In this document: positions 1-10,251 of the stretch, piece by piece | How the letters are laid out: each line of letters starts with the position of its first letter | How positions within the stretch are numbered: position 1 is the first letter of the stretch | Assembly (NCBI GenBank): GCA_026399835.1 | Contig: JAPLQE010000015.1 | Span: forward strand, 1 to 64,000 | DNA from: Burkholderiales bacterium | Lineage (GTDB): Bacteria; Pseudomonadota; Gammaproteobacteria; Burkholderiales; Burkholderiaceae_E | DNA: 64,000 bases | Direction: 5' to 3' | Program-made: the position numbers and the translations under genes | The notes under the pieces: generated by a model | The model's input: the letters and a program-made list of their open reading frames with translations, nothing else | Databases searched by the model: none | What the model was told of the DNA's origin: nothing

Positions 1-28
1 CTCGGAAGAAATCGGCGGTGTCGCTCAT
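1..28 (-). CDS. IS5-type transposase, first codons only (cut by window edge)
   Basis: Reading leftwards from an ATG at 28 gives MSDTADFFR before the window ends. From memory this matches the conserved opening of a group of IS5/IS1182-like transposases (…DFFRSRLDQMID…). A GGGAG Shine-Dalgarno sequence lies 7 bases upstream of the ATG (36-40 on the plus strand). Only nine codons are visible, so the family call rests on a short match and on the insertion-sequence context. The rest of the element would lie to the left of the window. Confidence 0.4.
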
Positions 29-35
29 CGCAAAA

Positions 36-74
36 CTCCCAGAAAACCGCAGCAAAACAGCAGGAATCTGGGAG
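36..74 (-). promoter_or_regulatory. Stem-loop that covers the transposase ribosome binding site
   Basis: CTCCCAGA at 36-43 is the exact reverse complement of TCTGGGAG at 67-74, giving an 8-bp stem with a 23-base loop. In the leftward transcript the distal arm contains the GGGAG ribosome binding site of the transposase start at 28. Many insertion sequences use such stems to stop read-through transcripts from being translated. That role is an inference here; the inverted repeat is directly visible. Confidence 0.4.
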
Positions 75-121
75 AAATGTTATCCGAAAACCGTCCTAAA
101 GTCGTTTCCGATCAATGAGTT

Positions 122-141
122 ATGGAATGATCAGGGACGAC
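122..141 (+). repeat. Left imperfect inverted repeat of the unit
   Basis: ATGGAATGA (122-130) and AGGGACGAC (133-141) are separated by two bases. The mate lies at 2959-2987 in inverted orientation. The next base, 142, begins the IS3-like reading frame. Confidence 0.5.
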
Positions 142-435
142 TACTGCGGCAAGCAAGGAGTTCACGCGGGCCCTGAAGGCGTACGGAATGAAGGCGTCGT
201 TGAGCCGCAAAGGCACTGCTGGGACAACGCGCCGACCGAGAGCCTGTGGGGATCTCTGGAGGTCGGACGGCTGCACAGCATGAAGTTCGCAACACGGCGT
301 ACAGCTATGGACGAGATCGTCGACTGCTGGGTGACCTTCAAAAATTATCGGCGGCTGCACTCGACGCTGGGCTACATCAGCCCGATGCGGTTCGAACGTA
401 AATGGCTTGCCGATCAGCAACGGCAGGCCGCTTAA
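142..435 (+). pseudogene. IS3-family transposase, decayed C-terminal fragment
   Basis: The last part (about 220-435) encodes CWDNAPTESLWGSL, then a stretch with RLHSTLGYISP, ending DQQRQAA. This is the C-terminal end of the DDE integrase core of IS3-family OrfB, including the region around the catalytic glutamate (PTES). Between about 172 and 220 the family-like sequence EFTRALKAYGMKASLSRKG appears in the next frame, so two compensating indels have scrambled about 16 codons. Everything upstream of the QYC-like motif is missing, so about two thirds of OrfB is absent. A GGGCT/AGCCC stem (436-455) follows the stop. No terminal IS3 repeat was recognised. Confidence 0.75.
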
Positions 436-576
436 GGGCTCGGTTATGGAAGCCCGGAGTCGAGGGCAAGGGCAGACTGCCGTTCCCCCCTGCGCCAGCG
501 GGCATCCTCACGCCCCTCGCGCCGCACTGACAATCGCTACCACGGGGCAGGACAACGGCGCTTGAAGTTCCTGTCA

Positions 577-2850
577 CTAGTCGATGATTCTGTTACGGTT
601 AAAGCTCTCTCCGTAGGTGGTCACCCACGGGGCTGTGGCCGCGGCACCCGTTTTCTCGTGTATCGGCATGGCCAGACGCTGAAGCCTTGCGCCAAAACTG
701 CCCTCGTCCTTCTGCGTATCGCTGCGCCAAAACAGAAGGCGCGACGCAACAATCGCCTTTGCTACTACGACGCTGATTCCAATAATTGCCTTCCCTTTCG
801 CAGTTCCAAGGAAGCCAAGCTTCGCAAACCTGTCTCCGAGCCAGCCAGCCGACTCCTTGGTAGCGTCGAGGCCGGTGGCGGCTGCGATATAGGCTCCCGG
901 TGCCCAGAAGTTTCGATGACGATCCCGCTTCCCCGCCACGTTCGAGACAATGCCCACATATGCACCGAGCAGGCGGGCATGATGGTATGCAGGTTCCTCA
1001 GCGTTTCGCCGCGACTTAACGTTGAGCCAATCATGCGGATTGGTACTTGTATTGGGGCCGCGCTGCAGCGAGATCAGGATCGCCTCCGCCTCCTTGTACA
1101 TCTCGGGGTCGTCGGAGTCGTACAACCCTTCGATGAAGTTATAGAGTGCCCTACGACCGCTGCTGCTGCCACGGGTAGTGTATTGGTTGAGCGTGCTGTC
1201 GATGACGCCGGAAGCGTCAGAGCGGATCAAATTGGACAGCGCTTTCAGCCTTTCGCGTCGAACACTCTCACCGCCCGCGTTATTGAGCAACGACGGGCCC
1301 GATGCCGCAACGAACGAGGCCTTCTCTGTGGCGCTGCGGCTCAGCGACGCGCTTTTCGCCATCCGTCGAAACAGGGAATGGTCGTGCGCCTTCAAATTCG
1401 AGTCGAGGCTGGCTGCGACCATCGCATCGGTCGCCGGACGATCGAGCGCGGTGAACGCGGCATCGACCTCGCGCCGGTTCCGCAACCCGGCGAACAGCTC
1501 GGCCATCACGCGCGCCGCGCCCGGCGTGCCCCTTTTCGCGTTGTCGACCAGACTCTTGAACAGTCCGTGGCGTTGCTGCCAGGTGCCGTGTTGTGCGACG
1601 GCCAGCATGAACTCGCTCGTCCGGCGGGCATCGCCGGGACTGTGCTTTTCAATCTGCTTGTCAAGCTTGATCGAGGCCTTGGCGATGCGATTGAGGTTGG
1701 CCGGGTTCTGGCCCTTGACGAGGGCCTTAAAGAACTCTTTGTTCCGACCCCTGAACGCACCATAATCGCCCACACCCCACACGATCCACTGTTCGAGCAG
1801 CGTCGGGCGGCCGCCCCGGGGAGTGGCGAGCAGATTGACCAACGCCTGCCTCTCGGCGCCATTTAGAGCCTCAAGTTGGTTATTGAGTCGGATGGCCCGA
1901 TCCCGCGCACCGAAACCAATGCCACCCAGCGTCTTGTCGAAGCTCTGATACGCAGCGGACACCTTGCGAGCATCGTAGGCTTTCCCCTTAGGAGCGGCCG
2001 GCTTGGCGATCCCGCCGGTTTCCACCGACCCGACCCAGCGCTTGATCGCAACGGCGGGGTCGTTTGCGCGGCCGGGCAATGTGTAGCGGCTACCTAGCAT
2101 CCGCACTCGGACCTGACCCGCCCCATCGCGGCCATCGAACACAACCTTCGGCTTACCCAACGTGTTGTACAGCTCGGCCCTCGAGCGCTCCGCGTCCTTC
2201 GCGCCTGGTCGGGCGTCCTTGGCCAGCTGGATGAACAGTCCTTGGTGCTGCTCCCGGGAACCTTCCTTTGCGACGGCCTGTACGAACTCGCTCATCTTGC
2301 CCTGGCTGCCCGCGGCTTTGGCGATGGTCCTGAGGTCTTTCGGGTCCTGGTCTTTGACGAGGGCCGAGAACAGCTCCTTGCGCTGCTTTGGGCTCAGCCC
2401 ACCGAATGGACCCCAACCAGGGGAGATCGCTTCAGAGATCCAGCGGTCGAGCCGTTTGGGGCTGTCTTTGGCGAGTCCATTAACCAGCGCCGCTCTCTCA
2501 GCGCCCTTCAGATTTTTCAGTTCGGAATTGAGCGCAACAACCTGATGACGCCAAACGATACGGCTATCGAGTGTCTTGGCGACACGCTTCTTTGCAGCGG
2601 CCACACCTTTGGAATCGTAGTCCTTTTGCTTGGGATACAGCTGCGTGCCGATCGCGCCGGTCTGCACCTGCCGTGCAACCCAGGCCTTGATCGCCTTTGG
2701 GTCCCGGATACCCGCGGGCAAGGTGTATTTCGTAGTTCGCGTCTGCACGGTGGCGCGACCCGCGGAATCGAAGCCACGGAACACGACCTGCCCATTCGGA
2801 ACTCCGATGTAGGGCATGGGCGGTCGCTTGGCAACTACAGGGCCTGGCAT
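577..2850 (-). CDS. Unrecognised 757-residue protein with a tandem internal duplication
   Basis: I do not recognise the family. Residues about 20-235 and 235-455 are a tandem duplication. Each copy opens with a beta-like stretch containing YTLP, then continues with alpha-helical sub-repeats built around GAERxALVNxLA, ELF/EFF-x-ALVKxQ and EFxxAVAxxG…HGLF motifs, which suggests an alpha-solenoid. A third, diverged helical part follows (about 455-620). A hydrophobic segment near residues 685-705 could span or insert into a membrane, and the tail is basic. There is no signal peptide. The ATG at 2850 has GGAAAG upstream; a second ATG 11 codons later has no ribosome binding site. GC content is clearly lower than in neighbouring genes, and the gene sits inside the inverted-repeat unit, so recent transfer is likely. 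A toxin or effector role is possible, but no catalytic motif supports it. Confidence 0.7.
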   Translation of the reverse strand: MPGPVVAKRPPMPYIGVPNGQVVFRGFDSAGRATVQTRTTKYTLPAGIRDPKAIKAWVARQVQTGAIGTQLYPKQKDYDSKGVAAAKKRVAKTLDSRIVWRHQVVALNSELKNLKGAERAALVNGLAKDSPKRLDRWISEAISPGWGPFGGLSPKQRKELFSALVKDQDPKDLRTIAKAAGSQGKMSEFVQAVAKEGSREQHQGLFIQLAKDARPGAKDAERSRAELYNTLGKPKVVFDGRDGAGQVRVRMLGSRYTLPGRANDPAVAIKRWVGSVETGGIAKPAAPKGKAYDARKVSAAYQSFDKTLGGIGFGARDRAIRLNNQLEALNGAERQALVNLLATPRGGRPTLLEQWIVWGVGDYGAFRGRNKEFFKALVKGQNPANLNRIAKASIKLDKQIEKHSPGDARRTSEFMLAVAQHGTWQQRHGLFKSLVDNAKRGTPGAARVMAELFAGLRNRREVDAAFTALDRPATDAMVAASLDSNLKAHDHSLFRRMAKSASLSRSATEKASFVAASGPSLLNNAGGESVRRERLKALSNLIRSDASGVIDSTLNQYTTRGSSSGRRALYNFIEGLYDSDDPEMYKEAEAILISLQRGPNTSTNPHDWLNVKSRRNAEEPAYHHARLLGAYVGIVSNVAGKRDRHRNFWAPGAYIAAATGLDATKESAGWLGDRFAKLGFLGTAKGKAIIGISVVVAKAIVASRLLFWRSDTQKDEGSFGARLQRLAMPIHEKTGAAATAPWVTTYGESFNRNRIID

Positions 2851-2885
2851 CTAGAGCGGACTTTCCGGGGCGCTGAAACGAGAAA

Positions 2886-2918
2886 CGTAGTGTGGCATCC
2901 GGGCCGGCGCGTAGTGTG
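2886..2918 (-). promoter_or_regulatory. Direct repeats upstream of the 757-residue gene
   Basis: The 9-mer CGTAGTGTG occurs at 2886-2894 and again at 2910-2918, with starts 24 bases apart. Both lie within 70 bases upstream of the start codon at 2850. Two same-facing copies at this distance suit a regulator or activator site. No convincing -10/-35 pair was identified. Confidence 0.3.
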
Positions 2919-2958
2919 ACGGAACGTTTACAGCGGCCCTGGGGCTTACCCTAGGATC

Positions 2959-2987
2959 GTCGTCCCTGCTTGATCGATTCATTCCAT
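2959..2987 (-). repeat. Right imperfect inverted repeat of the unit
   Basis: On the minus strand ATGGAATGA (2987-2979) is followed by AGGGACGAC (2967-2959). The mate is at 122-141. The repeat starts exactly where the antitoxin coding homology ends. Confidence 0.5.
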
Positions 2988-3328
2988 CGCGGGCGTTGGC
3001 CGCCGCCTTGAGGGCATCGAGCAGGTGCTGCGGCAGACGCAGCGAGATGGTTTTCGTCGACGGCTTCAGGTTGGGCAGCACCACACGCTGCGCCTTCGCC
3101 AAGTCGAGATGCTGGGTGGAGTCGCGACCTTCGGTCTCCCAGAACGCGCGCTCCTGCGCCTCGGTCCTGAACCTTGGCAACGGTTTAGCGGGTTTGGTCA
3201 TAGACGCTGCTCTCCTGACGCAGGACAACCCGCCCTGCACCGTCCGGGCATAGCATTGTCGACCGGTCAGAACACGGCTCCCCAGAGGGACGCGACCGGT
3301 ACACCCCAGCCAACCCAGAGAGACTCCC

Positions 3329-3934
3329 ATGAATCAGATCCGACGCGCCTCCATCGCTGCAGCATTCCTTCTGCCGCTCTTCACCGGTGCCGCCCTAGCG
3401 CAGGACGTCAAGCCGAACACCATGCCGCCGCCGAAGAAGGTGGTGTCCAAGGCGGACCAGCAGGCCGAGATTCGCAGCAAGACCAAGACCGCACTCGAGA
3501 GGTTCTACACGACCGAGCCGAAGGTCAAAGCCGAGGTCGCGGCCGCCCCGGGCTACGCGGTGTTCACCACCTACGGGCTGAGCTTCATGCTAGGCGGTGC
3601 CGGCGGCAAGGGCCTGGTGCACGACAACGCCACGAAGAAGGAGGTCTTCATGGACCTGGCCCAGGCCAGTGCCGGCGTGCAGATCGGCGCGGCCGAGAGC
3701 GACATGCTGGTCATCTTCCCGAACAAGAAGGCGATGACCGACTTCGTCGAGAAGGGCTGGACCGCGGGCGCTGGCGGCGGCGGTTCGATGGGCGCGGCGG
3801 GCAAGACCGCAGGCGGCACCACCGGCCAGAAGATGGGCTCCGAGGCGATGGTCTACACCATCACCAAGAATGGCCTGCAGGCGGGCGGCGCGGTTGAGGG
3901 CACCAAGGTCTGGAAGGACAAGGCGCTGAACTAA
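3329..3934 (+). CDS. SYLF (Ysc84-like) lipid-binding domain protein, exported
   Basis: A 201-residue protein with a clear Sec signal peptide (MNQIRR, hydrophobic core, ALA cleavage site near residue 24). The mature part matches the SYLF/Ysc84 fold: an N-terminal helical region with ALERFYTTEP, PGYAVFTTYG, a glycine-rich GGAGGKGLVHD loop, QASAGVQIGAAESDMLVIF, and a C-terminal Gly/Ala-rich segment ending in GTKVWKD. In eukaryotes the domain binds phosphoinositides. The bacterial, probably periplasmic, versions have no settled function. An AGAGAG ribosome binding site precedes the ATG. It appears monocistronic, with a strong hairpin after the stop. Confidence 0.85.
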   Translation: MNQIRRASIAAAFLLPLFTGAALAQDVKPNTMPPPKKVVSKADQQAEIRSKTKTALERFYTTEPKVKAEVAAAPGYAVFTTYGLSFMLGGAGGKGLVHDNATKKEVFMDLAQASAGVQIGAAESDMLVIFPNKKAMTDFVEKGWTAGAGGGGSMGAAGKTAGGTTGQKMGSEAMVYTITKNGLQAGGAVEGTKVWKDKALN

Positions 3935-3941
3935 GCCCAGG

Positions 3942-3969
3942 CCCGGTCCACCGCGCGCGGTGGGCCGGG
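3942..3969. terminator. Hairpin between convergent genes
   Basis: CCCGGTCCACC (3942-3952) pairs over 11 bp, with one G-U, with GGTGGGCCGGG (3959-3969) around a GCGCGC loop. It lies 8 bases after the SYLF stop and between convergent genes, so it could serve both directions. There is no U-tract, so classical intrinsic termination is not assured. Confidence 0.5.
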
Positions 3970-4033
3970 TGAGCGCATCGGCCGGCCGTCCGGTGATGGC
4001 GCCCGAGGTCGGCCCGGCGGTCGAGCCGCTCGC

Positions 4034-5833
<1,800 letters not shown>

Positions 5834-6059
5834 GGCGGATGCGCTCCGGCGCGTGCAGAGGAATAGAGGGCGAGCGCGATGCGGGCGGACGGGGCCGCCA
5901 GCCGCAGGGCGTGCGAGTGTAACCGCCCAGCATGACACGTCGCGCCGACGGGTGCCCGCACGGCCCGGCTGGACAGGCGCGGCCGCGGCGCACTGGGACA
6001 CTCCGACCCGGGTCGCGTACGCGCTCGAGGAGCTGCCGGCGGCCCGCCGGCGGACCCGC

Positions 6060-6982
<923 letters not shown>

Positions 6983-7025
6983 TCAGGGTCAACGTCCGAC
7001 GTCCCCCGCTTCGTACGATGCCCGA

Positions 7026-7802
7026 GTGGACCGCCCTCCGACCGATGCCGCCCCCGCCGCCGGGCGTGACCGCCGGAGCGGCGCCGCGCCCGGCGCGGCC
7101 GAGATCGTCTTCAGCGCACGTGGCCTGTCCAAGGTCTACCGCAGCGGCGAGGTCGAGGTGGTGGCGCTGCACGACGTCGACCTCGACATCCGCCGCGGCG
7201 AATTCATCGTGCTGCTCGGCCCCTCGGGCAGCGGCAAGTCGACGCTGCTGAACATCCTCGGCGGCCTCGACACGCCGAGTGCCGGCGCGGTGAGCTTCGC
7301 CGACCACCGGCTCGACGGCGCGAGCGACGCCGAGCTGACCACCTACCGGCGCGATCACGTCGGCTTCGTCTTCCAGTTCTACAACCTCATCCCGAGCCTG
7401 ACGGTGCGCGAGAACATCGCGCTGGTGACCGACATCGTGCGCGACCCGATGCCGGTCGACGAGGCGGTGGACCGCGTCGGGCTCACGCCGCGCCGCGACC
7501 ACTTCCCGTCCCAACTGTCGGGCGGCGAGCAGCAGCGTGTCGCGATCGCGCGGGCGATCGCCAAGCGCCCCGACGTGCTGCTGTGCGACGAGCCGACCGG
7601 CGCGCTCGACTACGCGACCGGCAAGCGCGTGCTCGAGGTGATCGCCTGCATCAACGAGGCGCTGGGCACGACGGCGATCGTGATCACCCACAACGCGGCG
7701 ATCGCCGGCATGGCCGATCGCGTGGTGAGGCTGGCCGACGGCACGGTGCTTCGCATCGACGTCAACACGACCCGGCTGACGCCCTCGGAGCTGTCGTGGT
7801 GA
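7026..7802 (+). CDS. ABC exporter ATP-binding subunit (MacB/LolD-like)
   Basis: A 258-residue ATPase with Walker [11 protein letters not shown]-loop [17 protein letters not shown], signature [20 protein letters not shown], Walker [13 protein letters not shown] and H-loop VITHN. The [10 protein letters not shown] sequence and small size are typical of the LolD/MacB/DevA group that pairs with FtsX-like permeases. I use the GTG at 7026; the first 25 residues are low-complexity, so a later start is possible. The stop is 8 bases before the permease start, and the adaptor gene follows, so the three form one exporter operon. Substrate unknown. Confidence 0.9.
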   Translation: MDRPPTDAAPAAGRDRRSGAAPGAAEIVFSARGLSKVYRSGEVEVVALHDVDLDIRRGEFIVLLGPSGSGKSTLLNILGGLDTPSAGAVSFADHRLDGASDAELTTYRRDHVGFVFQFYNLIPSLTVRENIALVTDIVRDPMPVDEAVDRVGLTPRRDHFPSQLSGGEQQRVAIARAIAKRPDVLLCDEPTGALDYATGKRVLEVIACINEALGTTAIVITHNAAIAGMADRVVRLADGTVLRIDVNTTRLTPSELSW

Positions 7803-7809
7803 GGTCGCG

Positions 7810-10182
7810 ATGAAGGCGCTCGACCGCAAGCTGCTGCGCGACCTGCGCCGGATGTGGAGCCAGGCCCTGACGATCGCGCTGGTGGTGGCGAGCGGCGTGG
7901 GCGGCGCCGTGACCAGCCTGTCCGCGGTCGACTCGCTGGCGCTCGCCCGCGACCGGTACTACGCCGAGGGACGCCTGGCCGACGTGTTCGCCCAGCTGCG
8001 CCGCGCGCCGCACGCCGTGGGCGACGGGCTGCGCGAGCTGCCGGGCGTGGCCGGGGTGCAGACGACGATCGAGCGGCAGGCGCGCATCGAGATCGACGGC
8101 GTCGCCGACCCGATCCTCGGGCAGCTGATCGGCATCGACACCGAACGCCCGCGCGCAATGAACCGCGTCGACGTGCGCGCCGGGCTGCCGCTCGAGCCGG
8201 GCGCGGCCCTGCGCGGCGACGGCGCGATCGACGCGCTGGTCTCGGCCGCGTTCGCCGAGGCGCGCGGGCTGCGGCCGGGGGCGCGCGTGCACGCGCTGCT
8301 CGAGGGGCGCCGTCGCGAGCTCGTGATCCGCGGCATCGCGCTGTCGCCCGAGTACGTGTTCGCGCAGTTTGCCGGCATGCCGGACGCCCGCGGCTTCGGC
8401 GTGTTCTGGGTCGACGAGCGCGCGCTCGCGGCCGCCGCCGACATGACGGGCGCCTTCGACCATGTGTCGCTGCGGCTCGCGCCCGGGGCGAGCGAGCCGG
8501 CGCTGATCGCCGAGCTCGAGCGGCGGCTCGCGCCGTGGGGCGCCGTCGACGTGTACGGCCGCGATCGCCAGCCGTCGAACAGGATGCTCGCCAACGAGAT
8601 CCGCGAGCAGCGCGTGATGGGCACCGTGCTGCCGGCGATCTTCGTCGGCGTCGCGGCGTTCCTGCTGAACGTCGTCGTCTCGCGGCTGGTCGCCACGCAG
8701 CGCGAGCAGATCGCCGCGCTCAAGGCGCTCGGCTATCCGAACGCCACGGTCGCCGCGCACTACCTGAAGCTGGTCGGCGCGATCGTCGCGCTCGGGCTGG
8801 TGCTGGGCCTGGCGTTGGGCGACGTGCTGGGCCGCGCGCTCACCGGGCTGTACGCGGAGTTCTTCCGGTTCCCCGCGTTCACCTTCCAGCTCCCGCCCGG
8901 GCTCGCGGCAGCGAGCGCCGCGGCCGCGGCGGCCACCGCGGTCCTGGGCACGGCCGGGGCGATCTGGGCGACGGTGCGCCTGCCGCCCGCCGAGGCCATG
9001 CGCCCGCCCGCCCCCGGACACTACCGCCCGACGATCATCGAGCGGCTCGGCGTGCGATCGCTCGCGCCGGCCCACCGCATGATCCTGCGCAACATGGAGC
9101 GCCGCCCGTGGCGCACGACGCTGTCGATCGCCGGCATCGCCGCCGCCGTCGCGATCGTGGTGACCGGCGGCTTCGTGCGCGACGCGATGGACGCGATCGT
9201 CGACTCGGAGTTCAGCGTCGCGATGCGCGCCGACGTGATGGTGCGACTGGCCGAGCCCGCCGACGACACCGTGCGCCACGCGCTCGCACGGCTGCCGGGC
9301 GTGATCGAGGTCGAGCCTGCGCGCGACGTCGCGGTGCGCTTCGTCTCGGGCCATGTCGACGAGCGCGGCACGCTGCAGGGCCGCGAGGCGGATGCGCGGC
9401 TGCGCCGGATCGTCGACGTCGACGGCCGCGTGCACGAAGCGCGTGCCGATGGCCTGCTGATGACCGACCGGCTCGCGGCCAAGCTCGGCCTGCGGGCGGG
9501 CGACACGGTGATCGTCGAGGTGCGCGAGGGCCGGCGACCGCGCCTCGAGCTGCCGATCGCCGCGACGGTGAGCGAGACCGTGGGGCTCAACGCCTACATC
9601 GAGCGGCACGCGCTGAACCGGCTGCTCGGCGACGGCGACCTGGCCTCGCAGTACGCGCTCGGCCTCGAGCGCGGCGCCGAGGCGCGGCTCCTCGACGCGA
9701 CCCGCGGGCTGCCGCGCATCGCCGGCACCTTCAGCAAGGCCGTGCTGCTGCGGAACATGCAGGAGATCAGCGCCCGCAACGTGCGGATCATGAGCACGAT
9801 CATGACCGTGTTCGCGAGCGTGATCGCCGTCGGCGTCGTCTACAACAACGCCCGCATCGCGCTGGCCGAGCGCACCTGGGAGCTCGCCAGCCTGCGCGTG
9901 CTCGGCTTCACGCGAGCCGAGGTCTCGGCGCTGCTGCTCGGCGAGCAGGCGATCGGCATCGCGGTCGCGCTGCCGCTGGGCATGCTGGCCGGCTGGGCGA
10001 TGGTCCACGGGATCGCGTGGCTGCTGCAGTCCGACCAGTTCCTGTTCCCCGCGGTGATCCGCGCGCGGACCTACGCATGGGCGGCGCTGTGCGTGCTCGC
10101 GGCGGCGACCGCCAGCGCGCTGGTCGTGCGCCGCCACGTCGACCGGCTCGACATGGTGGCCGCGCTGAAGATCCGAGAATGA
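7810..10182 (+). CDS. FtsX-domain ABC exporter permease with two FtsX units
   Basis: A 790-residue inner-membrane protein. There is one membrane segment near residues 15-40, then a large periplasmic MacB-PCD-like domain. An FtsX block (about 265-400) contains REQIAALKALGYPN, the typical cytoplasmic coupling motif. A new membrane anchor (about 435-460) is followed by a second periplasmic domain, and a second FtsX block (about 655-780) contains ELASLRVLGFTRAEV. This duplicated 8-TM arrangement belongs to the large FtsX permeases seen with DevA-type ATPases rather than to the 4-TM MacB. It starts 8 bases after the ATPase gene and is followed by the adaptor, so it should form the channel of a three-part efflux or lipoprotein/lipid extraction machine. 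Confidence 0.88.
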   Translation: MKALDRKLLRDLRRMWSQALTIALVVASGVGGAVTSLSAVDSLALARDRYYAEGRLADVFAQLRRAPHAVGDGLRELPGVAGVQTTIERQARIEIDGVADPILGQLIGIDTERPRAMNRVDVRAGLPLEPGAALRGDGAIDALVSAAFAEARGLRPGARVHALLEGRRRELVIRGIALSPEYVFAQFAGMPDARGFGVFWVDERALAAAADMTGAFDHVSLRLAPGASEPALIAELERRLAPWGAVDVYGRDRQPSNRMLANEIREQRVMGTVLPAIFVGVAAFLLNVVVSRLVATQREQIAALKALGYPNATVAAHYLKLVGAIVALGLVLGLALGDVLGRALTGLYAEFFRFPAFTFQLPPGLAAASAAAAAATAVLGTAGAIWATVRLPPAEAMRPPAPGHYRPTIIERLGVRSLAPAHRMILRNMERRPWRTTLSIAGIAAAVAIVVTGGFVRDAMDAIVDSEFSVAMRADVMVRLAEPADDTVRHALARLPGVIEVEPARDVAVRFVSGHVDERGTLQGREADARLRRIVDVDGRVHEARADGLLMTDRLAAKLGLRAGDTVIVEVREGRRPRLELPIAATVSETVGLNAYIERHALNRLLGDGDLASQYALGLERGAEARLLDATRGLPRIAGTFSKAVLLRNMQEISARNVRIMSTIMTVFASVIAVGVVYNNARIALAERTWELASLRVLGFTRAEVSALLLGEQAIGIAVALPLGMLAGWAMVHGIAWLLQSDQFLFPAVIRARTYAWAALCVLAAATASALVVRRHVDRLDMVAALKIRE

Positions 10183-10224
10183 AGCGGGGGCGAGCGTTCG
10201 ACTGCACGTCACACCACCACGCCA

Positions 10225-10251
10225 CGCAACGCAACGCAACGACACGCCACG
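10225..10251 (+). repeat. CA-rich leader with a pentamer repeat before the adaptor gene
   Basis: CGCAA is repeated three times at 10225-10239 in a purine-poor, CA-rich leader that runs directly to the ATG at 10252. No Shine-Dalgarno sequence is visible. The sequence looks unstructured, which may itself help initiation. Confidence 0.4.

Larger units (their letters stand above)
122..2987. mobile_element. Putative inverted-repeat-bounded unit carrying the 757-residue gene
   Basis: The plus strand at 122-141 and the minus strand at 2987-2959 share ATGGAATGA followed by AGGGACGAC in the same order. The right copy has 5 and 3 additional bases between the matching blocks. The repeats point inward, as terminal inverted repeats should. 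IS3-type homology begins immediately inside the left copy (from 142), and antitoxin homology ends immediately outside the right copy. The interior is of lower GC than the rest of the window. I see no matching target-site duplication (GAGTT on the left, CGCGG on the right) and no intact transposase inside, so mobility would need help in trans. The boundaries are observed; the mobile nature is inferred. Confidence 0.4.
2851..3201 (-). pseudogene. CopG/BrnA-type antitoxin with its 3' end replaced
   Basis: From the ATG at 3201 (AGGAGAG upstream) the protein begins MTKPAKPLPRFRTEAQERAFWE and runs to KTISLRLPQHLLDALKAAANARD. This is the CopG-antitoxin pattern of type II toxin-antitoxin modules: an acidic N-terminal toxin-binding part, then the start of the ribbon-helix-helix. 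The usual ending (VPYQSLI… second helix) is missing. Immediately after NARD the frame enters the right inverted repeat of the accessory unit and picks up about 45 unrelated residues (GMNRSSRDDDPRVS…), stopping one base before the next gene's start codon. No BrnT-like toxin is visible on either side. The loss of the second RHH helix should prevent dimerisation and DNA binding. Confidence 0.7.

Noticed and set aside
577-2850. Type VI or other secretion-system effector
   Set aside because: No PAAR, MIX, RHS or signal motif, no secretion genes and no immunity gene nearby. The idea cannot be supported beyond the accessory location.
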